DNA from: Aphis gossypii
Taxonomy: Eukaryota; Arthropoda; Insecta; Hemiptera; Aphididae
DNA length: 64,000 nt
Direction: 5' to 3'
Assembly: GCF_020184175.1 (NCBI RefSeq)
Contig: NC_065533.1
Location: 43,190,351-43,254,350 of the forward strand
Position 1 is the stretch's first letter, and the number at the start of each line of letters is the position of its first letter. This document shows positions 11,401 through 24,500 of this stretch, piece after piece. Under the pieces are notes generated by a model. That model saw only the letters and a list, made by a program, of their open reading frames with translations. It did no database searches and was not told where the DNA came from. The position numbers were made by a program, and so were the translations under genes.

Positions 11401-13950
11401 AATAAGTGCAGTTATTTAGATTTTATTTAGTGTTGATAATAAACACAAAGAAAAATCAGATGCAGATAATAAAGGTAGTTGTTAAATGAGATTGATAAAA
11501 TAATATATGAAGATAATAATAGCCTTATATTATTATAAGGATATATAGCTAGGATTTACGTAGACTTTAAGGGTAAAATCTTAAAAGTACGTAATAAAAT
11601 GTATCAGAAAAAACATAATAACATTTCTTAAAATTGAAATAAAACATAAATATATAAGTAAAATATTTTAGCACTAGGAGTTATCAGAAAACTTTTTTCT
11701 TATATTTATAGTAATAATATTTATTTATCCATCTATTATATTATAATAATATGAAATACAACTTGTTATAAAAATAGGTAAAAGTTAGTTTAATAATAGT
11801 GTGTTACATCTGAAGATTATAATATTTGATACAATATACTATGTATAATAATGTTGTATGTATGTATTTATAATACTTATTTTAATTATTTATGTTTATT
11901 TAAATAGTATAAAAGACATACTTAGCAGACAGCATAGATAACACGCAAACACAGAACTTTTTATAATAATTCCATCTAAAATAATAATTATTATTTAATT
12001 ATTCCAGATATTTGAAGTTATTTTTAACGATCAAAAAACACTACAGAAATTCTTTAAAAAATAGGTACACCAAAAATAAGTAAATATTCATTTTTAAATA
12101 AACCATCATATTTAAAATATACAGTATAGATATATTTTAATTCAATTGTAATTTAATATTTCAATAATTATTATATTTAAAAAATAAAAAAATAAAATAA
12201 AATAAGGAAAAAACAGTAAAAAAATAATATTTGAAAATGTCATCTTTTACTAACTATGAAAAAGTGATTGGAGAATGAATGCTATTAAGAGAACGTTATA
12301 CCATATACGCTGTCTCGTTCTAAAGAGCGTAAAATATAGTACATTTTCATTCAACAGAATTAATTTTATGCTGTTAACTTTAATATTAGAGTCAATTTAC
12401 CTATAATTATCAAACTTAAAGGTAATATTATTATTTGGCATTTGCCATATGATAAGCTTTTATTGATATTTTAAGTTTAAAGTGAGTTATATAGTTTCGT
12501 AAAAGCTTTAAAATACTTTTAACATACTAATACAGCATTAAATATATTTTTTTATGATATTTTTTAAATGCTTTGTTTCACTTTTATTTTACAATTTAAA
12601 TGTTTATCTGTTATAATGTATAATTAATATCTATGCATTTATGAATCATAATTTTATTAATTTTTGAATTAGATTTATTATAAATAAATAAACTATAATG
12701 CATTTCATGGTAAAATATATTTGCATTTTATGACAAAGAATTAAAATATTATATATATATAATACTGTGAATATTTTTGTTGTCTATACATTAATTATAT
12801 ACACCTAAAAAATGCTTTTTGGATAAACGTATTTAGAATCAAATAAGTTTATTCTGGGGCAGTTATTTTGTGTATAATTAAACTGTCATTTGTAAAGAAA
12901 AAAGAAAAATGTATAAGTATATACTTTCTAAGTTTGTGACACATTTTACTTGTACAAATAACTTTTGTTTCAAATTTATTCTCATGTTATTATTCAACTT
13001 TAAAGAAATATAGCTTACGAGTACACGCAATTTGTTTTTTTTTTCCAAAGCTTAATTTTTGAAATTACAATATTTGTTTGGGAAGAAAAGACTGTGTTTT
13101 GATTAATGAATTTATCAAAATATTCATTAGAAATATGATATTTATTTATTAATAATTATTAGATAGCTACTTGGAAATTTATTTTTTTAATTATTTATTA
13201 AAAATAATAATTTCTTTGTTACTTTAAGTTGTTTTTGAAAATATACTTTATCAGTTCAGTATTTTTATTGTTTTCCTTAATTAATAAGATTGATTGCTAA
13301 AATACTGATGTTAAAATTAAGATTACATTTAATTCTAAAAAAAAGTTCTAAAATTCTAAGTGAACCATGTATTTATCGATTTTACAATGATTTATGTAAT
13401 ATAGTTATTTTTTTTTTGCAAAAACATTATAGTAAATAAGTGTCTATCCATTTTTAATTTTAGGGAGTAGTTTCTGGTTGAAAATTAAATCTTTGAATCA
13501 GCTATTATTAGTACATTGGGTTTTTTTTTTAAATAAAGATAAAGAAGAATGAGAAATTTTTCTCAAAACGAAATGACACGAATTTGATTTTTTTTTTGTT
13601 TTCTTGTAATTCAAAATAAAATCAAATAATTGTAAAAGCTTGAAATTTTCTCCAAATATTTATATCATCATTGTCTATATATAATATTTTCTTTTCTTTT
13701 ATTATATCGTTTGAGATATTTATTTTAATGTATACATTTTTTTTTAGTTTTGTTTTTGATAATTAATATCTATAAATAAATTATTAGCTGGGTTAAATTT
13801 AATGAAAATATGTAGATTATTTTTTTTAATGTTTTTTATTTGTAGCATGGACCCATTCATATTTTTTTATGGTAAGGTGGTAGTATTGGCTGAAAATTCC
13901 AATAACAAGTTTCAGTTTAAAATTTAGTCTTGGGGTTTTGGTAATGTTTA
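11401..13950. other. AT-rich non-coding DNA
   Basis: No coding, RNA-gene or transposon signal beyond base-composition effects. A slightly GC-richer imperfect inverted repeat lies near 12270-12355 (AGAACG / CGTTCT). Confidence 0.5.
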
Positions 13951-14311
13951 ATGGGTCAAATATATTCCGCAGAGCAATCCTCAATCATTAGCTGACGTAA
14001 AATATAATTCAGTAGACTAATATAACAGCGTTCAGTCTGAGTCGTGGAATCGCGCAAAACGAAGACGACAACGCTATAACGAAATTTGTGCGTGCACGTC
14101 ATAATATATACATATACAGAAAATGGCGTAAGACAAAATAAAATGTATATTATTCGTACGTGATAAGACAAATCACAAACGATTGGTGAACGCGTCCACC
14201 CTCGCTACATACGTTCATCGTCATCAGAGAAATTGAAAAAACGTACCTATTCAATCGCAACGGTAACACTGTTTGTGACATTTTAAATTATTAAACGGTT
14301 TTAAAATGTAG

Positions 14312-14385
14312 TTTGAAGGGTTTGGAATTTCGGATTCAATGATTCCATCCACAGTTTTAGTCATCGACTGTTTGTATGGTTTAGC
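14312..14385 (+). CDS. Exon-like segment with consensus donor
   Basis: A 74-base open segment begins after an AG (TGTAG at 14307-14311) and ends at the perfect donor GTAAGT (14386-14391). In the open frame it encodes 24 residues plus two bases, including GFGISDSMIPSTVLVIDCLY, with a protein-like mix of G, S, D, P and V rather than the I/N/K/F bias of random frames here. The acceptor side has a poor pyrimidine tract. It ends in phase 2, which does not join in frame to the pieces at 15749 or 15976. It could be an exon of the same remnant gene, of another gene, or chance. Confidence 0.25.
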
Positions 14386-15748
14386 GTAAGTTGTACCATA
14401 TATTTCTTAAAAATAAACATTATTTTATATATTTAAAACGAATTTTTTTCCGAAAAAAGAAGTTTAGCAATTAAATCCAGTATAAATAATGATGAATTTA
14501 TCACTCATTCAAAAAACACCACTATTTCCTGTTAGGATATGCTAAACAACTATTTACTGGATGAATATTTGTTGTTTGTGTTAACTCTGAAAAATATAAT
14601 TTATTGTACTCTTTTTACTCTTGAATCGAACTACGGTTACCATTTTTGAGAATACAAACAATATTTATTATTTTTTAAATTGTTACTGAATTAAATTGTT
14701 AGTTAAAAAAAAAAAAAAAATTAAAATAGTAATAAAAATAAATAAATGTGGGTAATAAACCAAAACATACTATTTCTAAAATTTAGTTATATAGAGAGAG
14801 AAATACACGAAAAAATAAAATTTCAATTTATAATTATAGTTATAATTACCTATATAATTTAATAAATAGTAAAAATAATTTTTATTTATTTTCTATTTGG
14901 TTAATTAATTTCAGATTTATATAGTTATACAGGTGAAATAATACAAATAATTAGCCTCCAATATAGGTTAAATAAAAAAAAGTAATTTAATTCTTAAAAA
15001 TTCATTCCCTTCCTTAAATGACTTCTGGATCCTCAATTATTGCAGACATGTTAGGAAATAATATGTGTAACTTTCAAAATTATTAAAATATTTATTATTC
15101 GAAAAGCAAAATGTTTGAGAAATGAAGAATAATAAATTATTTGATCACATTTTGAAGGTTTTTTTTTTGTTTTGAAAAAAAAAATATTGTAAGAAATCAT
15201 TTTGTAAAAAATATTTTTCAAATCGTTTTCGTAATATTATTTTGAAAAATATTACAATACGATGTTTTTATGTTCTTTTCCTTACTTGGCATCAAGAAAT
15301 AAAATGTAACATTTTTAAATACATATAGGCACTTTTAAAATATTCATTTATATCAAAATCAACAAAAAAACCTTGTTAAACTTAAAATTCAGTACACACA
15401 ATAAGGACATGTACCAAACTATGTTACATAATAATATCTAATTAAACGTAAATATCATATATATATATATTACATACCTACCATGTATCAATTTGTAATT
15501 TTAAAATAAAACAAAATGAAGTATATAAAAATTAATGAGTATCTTTATTTTAAATCATGTCATATGTTAATGTATTTAATGTATATATTTTACCTAACCC
15601 TACTCAATATAATTTAGATTAACTTAAAATTAAGCATAAAAAAATATATTTAAATTTTGAATTGTATTTATTATAAATAGTTATTTGTCATGGAAAAATA
15701 GACTTAACGATAGATTGGATTTTAGCCTCATGCAGAGACTTTTGAGAA

Positions 15749-16139
15749 ATGGAATTATCTGTTGACAATAATTTTCCACTCACGCCATTCATACCTTTTG
15801 TTCTATTTCTTCCACGAAGACAAGCACTGATTGAAGATTTCCAACTGTATTCGCTACCCAAAATGGTAAGGCCATACTATCAGCAATGCAACTATATTGT
15901 AGAACAACCTGTCAATATAAATATTTTTAATTTTACATTTTATTTGAAAAAATTGCCATGTACTTTTATTTTCAGGAAACTGCTTGCTCGAGAAACACAA
16001 CGCACAATTAAAGACCGCGCTGGAACCAATAGGTGTAAACTATTCGGAATTATTTTGCCAACAGCAGCAAAGAACGGTTGTCAATGAAATTCCGGTTCGG
16101 ACACGAAGACCGATTTTAAAAATTGAGTTTTACGATTAA
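15749..16139 (+). pseudogene. Two-exon gene remnant with a frame break at the splice junction
   Basis: Two segments look like real exons. The first (15749-15865) starts at ATG and encodes 39 residues, including LPRRQALIEDFQLYSLPKM, and ends at the donor GTAAGG. A 110-base T-rich intron follows, ending TTTTCAG (15975). The second (15976-16139) is open for 53 codons to a TAA at 16137-16139. It includes EKHNAQLKTALEPIGVNYSE, a Gln run and a basic segment, and ends KIEFYD. Exon 1 ends in phase 0, but the open frame of exon 2 needs phase 1, so the splice is out of frame by one base. A one-base loss in the A run just after the acceptor is the simplest explanation. I do not recognise the protein. 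Alternatives are a pseudogene, an assembly error, or two exons that use other partners. In the first exon's frame a TGA lies just upstream, so the 5' end is uncertain. Confidence 0.4.
15866..15975 (+). other. Probable short intron of the 15749-16139 remnant
   Basis: It begins GTAAGG and ends TTTTATTTTCAG, with a T-rich 3' half. The first half stays open in the upstream frame (KMVRPYYQQ...), so intron retention or a later donor cannot be excluded. Confidence 0.35.
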
Positions 16140-17600
16140 AATTTTTGTTTATAGATGGTTGCTATTATTTCCATTATGTAATAATAATTATTGATTACCA
16201 TTGGTTAATCGTTAATCCTATGTTCTTAACTTTCATGTTGATTTAAAAGCGCATCAGTAAATGGTTTTTTGATACGGGTTTAAAAAAAATTTAAGTGCTC
16301 TTCTCTTCATATTTGAGTATTATAAAACAGAAACGAACACAGAAATAAAACGAAATAAAATTTAGCGATCTATTTATCAATCTAGACAGTTGATAAAGGA
16401 CAATCATGATTATTTATTTATTACAAATTTATCTTAAGATAGGTTAATTAGTAAATTTCTAATTAGTATCGTGCCATTACTTATTAACTTGGTTATTATA
16501 GGGTTTGGTTTATACTAGTATACTCGTGTATTATATATATTTATGTGTGTACTAACCGTATCATTTGGTTATTTTTCTATAACATATAATTAATTATTAG
16601 GTTACCAACTACAAAAAAAAGTCATCACTGTAAAAACACTAGTTTTTTCACATCACTCAAATTATAAAAATATTTCGTTTAAGACATTTCAGGAGGATTG
16701 GGGGGGGGGGGCACGTTACTGATAATAAGATATATTTCACTATTTCTAAACACATATCTAAGTATGAAAGGTAAATATTCTTCTAACAATGTAAGTAGTA
16801 CCTAAGTAGTATGCTTACGTAACGTACACGTGGTCAATACCATAATGCAGTGAACACAGTTCACACAGGCATTTGGTAGCCTTTAAACCTCATGACCCTG
16901 CTACAGATATAAACGATAAAGCAATATCGTATCAGCAATAAAACGATTTAGATTTATAATAACAAGTTGATGCAACAAATATATATTATGATGTGATCTT
17001 ATGTAATATAACAATATTATTATTTTCAACAGCATCTAATTTGAAAAAGTGGAAAATGGATATAGTACCTATATTAGTATGTTTTGGGTTATTATCAAAA
17101 TAATATGTATTTTTTTAGACGCTATAAAAATAATAATTCAAAAATGAATCCTATTTCCTAATGTTACGTCAAATAAATCATGTGTAAAATCGCTCTGTAT
17201 AAAATATAATTAATAGCATATAGCAATAAAAGCAAAACAATGAACAAATCTAGGGAAACAAAATATATTATATTTATTTTTAAATATTAGAAAACGAAAT
17301 ATTAGCCATCTACAAAATATTTCTTAAGTATGGAAAATACGAATTTCGACAATCACGCCTGTGTATTTTCTGTAAGTCTCTGAGTATAAGATCACACTAG
17401 AAGTACATCGTCAAATTCGAGTAGATTAATAATACGAAAAAATTCAAAACACATGAATTCCAACAACAAATAGAATGGACACGATTCATATCTTCAGTCG
17501 TCTACAAAGACTTAATAAACCGAACTCGTTGCAACCTTCCGACAGTTCAACGACAAAAAAAAAAAAAAACATAATTATAATGATATTATTATTGAGATGA
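16140..17600. other. AT-rich intergenic DNA containing a G12 tract
   Basis: No gene was seen. An uninterrupted run of 12 G at 16700-16711 stands out in this AT-rich background. The rest is ordinary AT-rich sequence leading into the CpG-rich promoter area. Confidence 0.5.
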
Positions 17601-17639
17601 AAAAAAAAATATATATAATATTGTTGTACTACGAATAAA

Positions 17640-18260
17640 GTGCGACTCGAACAACAGATGGCACTGCCGGTTTGCGGGGCGGACGAGTGCATAGCGCCAC
17701 CCGCCGACTCGGACGCCGCCACCCCGTGGTGTTCGCGAAGTTCGCGCGCCGCCGCCGCCTTTTCGCCCGCCGAACGCACTGACGGACCGCGTTTTCCCAT
17801 CGACACACGCGACTCGGCATTTCAGTGGACTGTCCGCCGTTGGTCTGAACGCCGGTGTGCGCCTGATGAAGATAAATATCATCATTGTTATCTTATCGCC
17901 GTCGTCGTATTCGTAGTCGTAGTCTCGTAAACAAAAAAAGTGAATAAGTAAAAAAACAATTTTCGACAAAAAAACTCCCTCGTCGTCGACGTCCCGATCC
18001 ACAACGATTGACGAGCCGCTGGATCAGTAAAATAATATTATCATCATACCATGAGACGGAGTGTTCACTCTCACCGAATTTTATCGTAATTATTACTATA
18101 CATGCACCAGTTGCTCGGCCAGAGTTTGTAACGATATCGTTCTATCGCAACATCAAATCGAACACATCGAACCGCGACGACACGATAACGTGCGGGAAAC
18201 TTCGACAGTAATATCATAACTGTGACAAGTACCTGTCCGCTTGACATATCCAATCGAATG
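17640..18260 (+). promoter_or_regulatory. CpG/GC-rich promoter and probable 5' UTR region
   Basis: This is the most GC- and CpG-rich part of the window, with its peak at about 17640-17880. It lies 150-770 bases upstream of the start codon at 18414. Such an island in an otherwise AT-rich region marks a promoter or 5' untranslated exon. TCAGT words, the core of the arthropod initiator, occur at 17821-17825 and near 18025, but no TATA box is well placed, so the start site is unknown. The long frames that cross this island on both strands (17486-18002 minus, 17640-17930 plus) have Arg/Ala/Gly-rich low-complexity content and no support as genes. Confidence 0.5.
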
Positions 18261-18413
18261 GTGCGTTAAAATAATTATAGATTATTAATACCATCGATTT
18301 CGCCACACGTCGAGTGGTCATCTGCCGCACGAACGGAGGCATCTATTTTTCTAAAACGAATAAGTTTTGCCTTTATTAAAAAAAAAAAACTTTCCCTCCT
18401 GAAGAAAAGAAAA

Positions 18414-18528
18414 ATGGCTCCACATGGGATCACATTCTTGAGACTGACCGGTTGGACGTGGAAAATCGTGTTGGCCCTCATCGCGTGCAATCATCTCGCT
18501 CTGATGTGGCCGTTCTTTTTCGCTGTCG
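18414..18528 (+). CDS. First coding exon of a secreted or membrane protein gene (signal sequence)
   Basis: The ATG is in a good context (A at -3, G at +4). It is the first ATG in its frame after the in-frame stop TAA at 18267-18269. The exon encodes 38 residues plus one base and ends at the consensus donor GTAAGT (18529-18534), phase 1. The N-terminus is basic (FLRLTGWTWK) and is followed by a long hydrophobic run (IVLALIACNHLALMWPFFF), that is, a signal peptide or signal anchor. Codon use is clearly coding-like (GTG, CTC, GCG, ACC). A separate signal-sequence exon ending in phase 1 ahead of a very long intron is typical of receptors and cell-adhesion proteins, including the immunoglobulin superfamily, but that family assignment is only inference. 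Without splicing the frame would stop at 18543, giving 43 residues. No symbol can be given. Confidence 0.65.
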
Positions 18529-21500
18529 GTAAGTGTACAACATAATATTTTCAATTGTATTAACGATGGAAATCGTAGGTGCTTCTGATTCTTTTTTTTA
18601 ATCATTTTTTTTTTCACGCACTTATGTATAATTTTCTCGCTTTAACCCATGACCATTTCCGAATGAAAATTATTATCTCTTATTTTTATTTAGCCCACGA
18701 TTATTATTTGGTTTTGCATAAAAGTGATTTTTTAATTTTTACTTATTTTACCAATATTTTTACGGTAAACTTTTAAATGTTATACTTCCTAATAAACAAA
18801 AATCACTTTTTTTTTTACAAATTTTACACTGTAAAATAAATAAATAAATTAAATTTCTAGTTGACGCGATGTAATTTTTGAGCTTTTACAAGTTTGGAAT
18901 TTCAGAATTGATCGATTGTGTTTTTACAGCTATGTACGCGTGCCGCGAATTGAATGACATTTTATGCTAAATCGAATTATTTTAATAATTCAAAAATTCT
19001 TTTGCACTGTGGACGACATGTTAAGAAGAACTTATCTAAATTCACGTTTTGTAAATTACTTTAGTTTGGAAAAAATATATCTTAACAAATTGTCTAATTG
19101 ATGCCTAAAGGTTTTTAAGATATTGCTTCATTTAATTTTCACATACTGATAAATCAATATTTTAATTGTTTCGGATTCTTTTAGTTTATCTTATACGGCA
19201 TTATTATAAATATAATGTTTTATCTCGATTTTATATAAACCCTATAGCTTAAAACTAATCCATCATTTATGGGTTATATGTTATATATTACATACTACTG
19301 TTTTACCGGTGTATCAAATAAAAAAAATATTACTAAAACTGTTTTTAGTTTTATAATTTTAAAGCACAATATAGTAATATACAAAATATAAGTTTCACTC
19401 ACTTAACTATATAATATGATTCTTAATATAATTTCGCATACATAAAATAGTAGCATTTGGCTTATTTCTTTTAAAAAAGAAGTATTTTTTTATCTTCATA
19501 GAACTTCTTTTTTGAGAGATATTTTTATCCTAAGACTAAATTATATTATCACTCAAAATACAAAATATTCTTTTTTTTTAATTTAAATTGCATTAATATA
19601 AAGTGAAATAATATTTTATCATTTAATTCTGAAATATTTTTGCTAGCAGTATTCAATTGTATAATATTTTTAGTTAGAAATTAGAATCTCGATTGAAAAA
19701 AAAAATCATATTACTGGATAAATAATATAATATTTAACAAATTATAATTTTATTTGAATTTTTTTAAAGTTAACTAATACATAACATATTAAACCACGTG
19801 TAAATAAAATGGGTTATATATTTTTATATTATTTATCAGTATATTTTATTGCATGCAACAAAGTATTTAGTTTTTGCTAATTTTGACTAAGATAATATTA
19901 AATGTGTTTCATAGATAAGATAATATAACATTCACGCCATGTAAACAAAAAAAAAAAAAACATTTTAATTTTGGAATAATACAATTAATTATTATGTTAA
20001 TTTAATGAAGCAAAATATGATCATTTTTAAAATTGTAAATTTTCGAATAATTTTTATTTAAAATTTAAAATATAAAAAAGCCAAAGTTGTAGTCTAGATA
20101 ATATTCTTCAATCAATTCTAATATTAAGAACATAGTGAAATGTATTGTTTTAAACGTAACATTGACTGTGTTAACCATCGGTAAGAAAGTTACAAAAATT
20201 ACAGGTAAAAGAACAATGTGTAAAATGTATATTACCTATATTCTTAGTTAGTAATAAATAAATAAGTGATGTAATGTTTATTGTACATTGTGTATAAATA
20301 TTAACCAATTGTTATGCAAATGTGATATTTGTGTGATAAGCTGAGAATCAATATGTTTTATACAAATGTAATAAGGATACATACAGGATTTGTCAGACAT
20401 TCTTCACTGTTGGGTAGATTTGTCATTGTATTATCGTGTAGTACAAAAGAACGAAAGAGTATGAATTACTCTATCAAATATAAAATATCATAAATTGAAT
20501 TTGAAATCAGTATGTTAAAATTTGCAACATAGTATAAACAATACAACTACCTTTAAAATATTTTTCAAAATAATTATCTCAATGTATTTAGAGAAAAATT
20601 TAATTAGATTGATAATTAAATCTTATAGAAAACATTCATAACAAATAAAAATAATACATATTTTGATCATTTTTTTAAGTAAAATTTATATTTACTCTCA
20701 ATTCAGTAAAAAGGATTAAAAAAAAAGAACATTGTAAAACGATTAGCATCTCTACCATACGTCAGAATTTAACATGATTTAATAAGTATATAATAAAATA
20801 AAATGAAGCAAATTCTTTTGAAAAATTTATTTTTTTTATTCTAATTCCTAAAGATTTATGTATCACTGAAAGAATCATAACATTTTCATGTTTATTTTCT
20901 TAAATGGAATTTCTTATTTTTTAATGTATTTGTCAAAATTCAAATATCATGAAGATATTTACTATAATATTAAATAACATACATTTTAACGTTGTACTTA
21001 CTATTTTATAATTTAATATTACTACTATATAATATTATAATATACATGTATTATATCCAAGTTTTTAAATTACATAGAGATAATTTTTTTATTTGGAAAA
21101 TAATCCTTTATACTTTGAATATAGTATTTAGTTATAGTACAACTAAGTTTGTAATTTTCATTCAGTTATTGTTTATTAACAAATACGAAAAACACTTTAA
21201 AAAAAAAAAATACACCATTATTATTATATGTATATATTTTATCGTAGGTAATTGCTTATAAAAGAATAAAACGTATACAACTTTGAATAATGAAACTATA
21301 AATTTGATTGTGTGAAATAACGTGTTAGTCGACAATAGTAACAATCATTTTTTTTTTTTATTAGTAATAGTAATAGTTTATAATAAAAAAAGTTCAAAAG
21401 ATATTAATGATATTTTAAACTAAAAAGAAAGCTAGGTAACGTTTTTTGTATAAACCTTAGTTAAAAAGAGCCCATTCAGTAATAAGTACTTAAGTTATAA

Positions 21501-24500
21501 TTATTTTCAATCTATTTTTTTATGCATTTCATAACGTCATTAATTATGGTTTGACGTTTGAACATGCCAGTACGATGACATACAATTTTAGCGACCACGA
21601 CAGTTATGTACTAATTAAGTAAATATTATTATGTAATTTAAAATAGTTTTCAATGGTTCTATATACTTAGTAATTGAAAATATCAATGTTAACGCTTAAA
21701 AATGCTTACATAAAACTATTAAACGTACCACTTATATTCAAGTAAAAATATTTTAAAGTTACTATCAATACTGGTTTATAAATAAATTGAAGTATCTTAG
21801 AGTGTAATACGAGCACTTGCTATACATTTGTATAGTTAATGCATTTTAAAAGGGTAGAAAGTTACGTTAATATCGTTGATATTATTTTCCCGATACTTCG
21901 AAGTAAACAACACTTTTATACCTACTTATAATGTTACATAGTTTGTTGAAAATATCATAAATATACCTAAACATTTTGCTGTGCAGCTTTCAAGATAGAC
22001 GAATAACGTCTATGACCAAAAAGTATTTCTGCACATAGACACTAAACAATAATAATAAATTATAAATTAATCTATAATTTAAAACTAATTTGAAAATATA
22101 CAAATCTGTTATTAGATTTGAATAATTTCTTTGAAACGAGTAAAAGAGTAAAACTATCATAAAAATATTTGATGTACATTTAATAATATAAAATATATAT
22201 ATTTTTTTTATGATTAAAATAGATAAAAAATTTTTAATTTTGTGATTATTTATGTTAAAAAAAGTTAAATATTTAATTTTAGAGTATTTTGTCAATAAAT
22301 AAATATTTAAAAAATTACAATATTTCAATAATTTTGACTTAATGTAATCTTAAGATAAACTTGTAAAATAATATGTTAACTACAAAATAAAAATATTAAT
22401 ATTTTGTTTTTATTTATTTGAAGTTAATTTAGTTCTATAACTGCTATGAAAAAAACACGCATTTTAGATAATTAGAGAGTCGAATTAAATCTATATTGTT
22501 TTAATACCCGTGTTTAAACTATAGGGTTAATAATAACCAAATTTTATTGAAATAGTTATTATTTTATTATATTTCTCCTTTTACTTCATTAATTATAGGT
22601 AATCATAATAGAACAGTATCTAAGTTAGAATATTATTAATTGTAACTCGCCAGACTGCACACAAGCGTATAATATAGTGTCTCATATTGTATATTTATTT
22701 TGGTATTCCTCTCGCTTGTCTTAACCAGTATAAATTATGGTATTGTAATCACTAATCATTAATTTGTGAATCATTATCAACGACTGAATTACAACAAAAC
22801 AATTATGGACGACAATACGGTTAAAACGGCATAAATATTATTGTGTTTACTGTTTAGCTACAACTCTGACAAATCCCACTTGTTGATAATAAATTAGATT
22901 TTAATATTTTTATGAAATGTTTCTTTATGATTAGAAAAATTTAAATTTAAATCGAATAGTATAACTTTTAAAAATTACAACCTCAAAGAACTAATTGTAG
23001 ATTTTATAAACTTGAGAAGGTTATTTTTAAAAAAAATATTGATAATAGTAAAAATATCTATGAAAAGAAATTAAAACAAATTCAAAACGGATTGTCATCT
23101 GTTGATTATTTAAAACTATTGAAAAATAATATTTTATTATGCGTTATGATTACTTTAAATTCAAATTCCATAAATTCAAAATCGGTTACTGTTAGTTGAT
23201 TAGCGAATTTTCAAATCTATTTTAGATTCCATAACTCGTGATATTACGTGATATCATAAGTTAATTTCAAGTCGTATCTTATTTTTTATTCGTCAGGATA
23301 CCTTAAAAAACCATTTATTTTTAAAGTCATAATGAGGTTAGCAAAAAATAATTTTTTAAACAATATAAACCCGAAAAACGAATTGTTTGAAATAATTAAA
23401 TAAAACCAGCGCAACGCCAAACAATTCCTTAATATAACCTGTATTATTTTACTTCGATAAATGCAGATTTATAGAACATCTAACCTCTTAATTTATGAAC
23501 TTAGTAAATCCATTCGTAAGAATTTACATAATAAATTTAAAGAGATTTATGAATAGATCAATATCTTTGTATTTCCCATGTTTTTATAAGTTTGTAGGGA
23601 AAAACAAATGTTCACGGTTGACTAAACTGATGGGTAATATAAGAGCCACTTGAATAAGGTTGCATGAGTTTGGATAAACGATTTTTTTTCTTTTATATAA
23701 TATTATATAAGAACAATTAGAATTCTGTACACTGGTGAAGGTATATTTATTTCGAAATCCACTATCATAAAAACATATACATAAATGGATACTATAAATT
23801 GTAGTTATTATAACTAATAATTATTATCGACTGCAATGACAAACATTTTTGAGTAACTTGAATATATAAATTTATTTTTATCGAATCTTCAATAGATTAA
23901 TATATTTAATGTATGCTATAGAGTATAGATTATTACTTGATGAACATACATCTTATATTTGTATGGTTTTACCATTCTAATAATTAAATTCAGACAATTA
24001 AACTTAAGACCATTAACTAAATTAAGATTACTTGCTTAACCATGATATATGCATGCATATAAACCATTTATTTTAAATTTTCACTGTCACGTTATATTAA
24101 TTTGTTTGCGTTATCTTAAATGAAATCAAATGAATATATTTTTTTTTAATAAATATCGTGGCTGTATTGTGTACAATAAATCTGATTTAAAAAAAAAATA
24201 AAAAAATATTTTTTAAATTAAAATCATGATTTGTGTATACTTCTAAATACAAAAATAAACAACTTTTATTTGTGCAAACCATATCTTAATATAAGACAGT
24301 AAGATTGATATACACGAATAAGTGCACTACTTAAAAAGGTCTGTAAATATATGTATGATTAATTATATTATTATATATGATTTATCAAAAATGTTTTAAT
24401 TAAAAACTAGAATTTTTATCATCTTTGTAAAATAAATGTTTTAATTTTGAGAGCGTATCATTATTATTGGCACTTAATATTTTATTAATAAACATATTAA

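Noticed and set aside
17486..18002. Long overlapping open frames on both strands across the CpG island
   Set aside because: They arise because GC-rich sequence lacks stops. Residues are Arg/Ala/Gly/Ser-rich, several frames overlap at once and they run into poly-Lys/Phe tracts; position fits a promoter and 5' UTR instead.
21990..22328. 112-residue minus-strand frame
   Set aside because: Composition is almost entirely I, Y, L, N, K and F, as expected from AT-rich random sequence.
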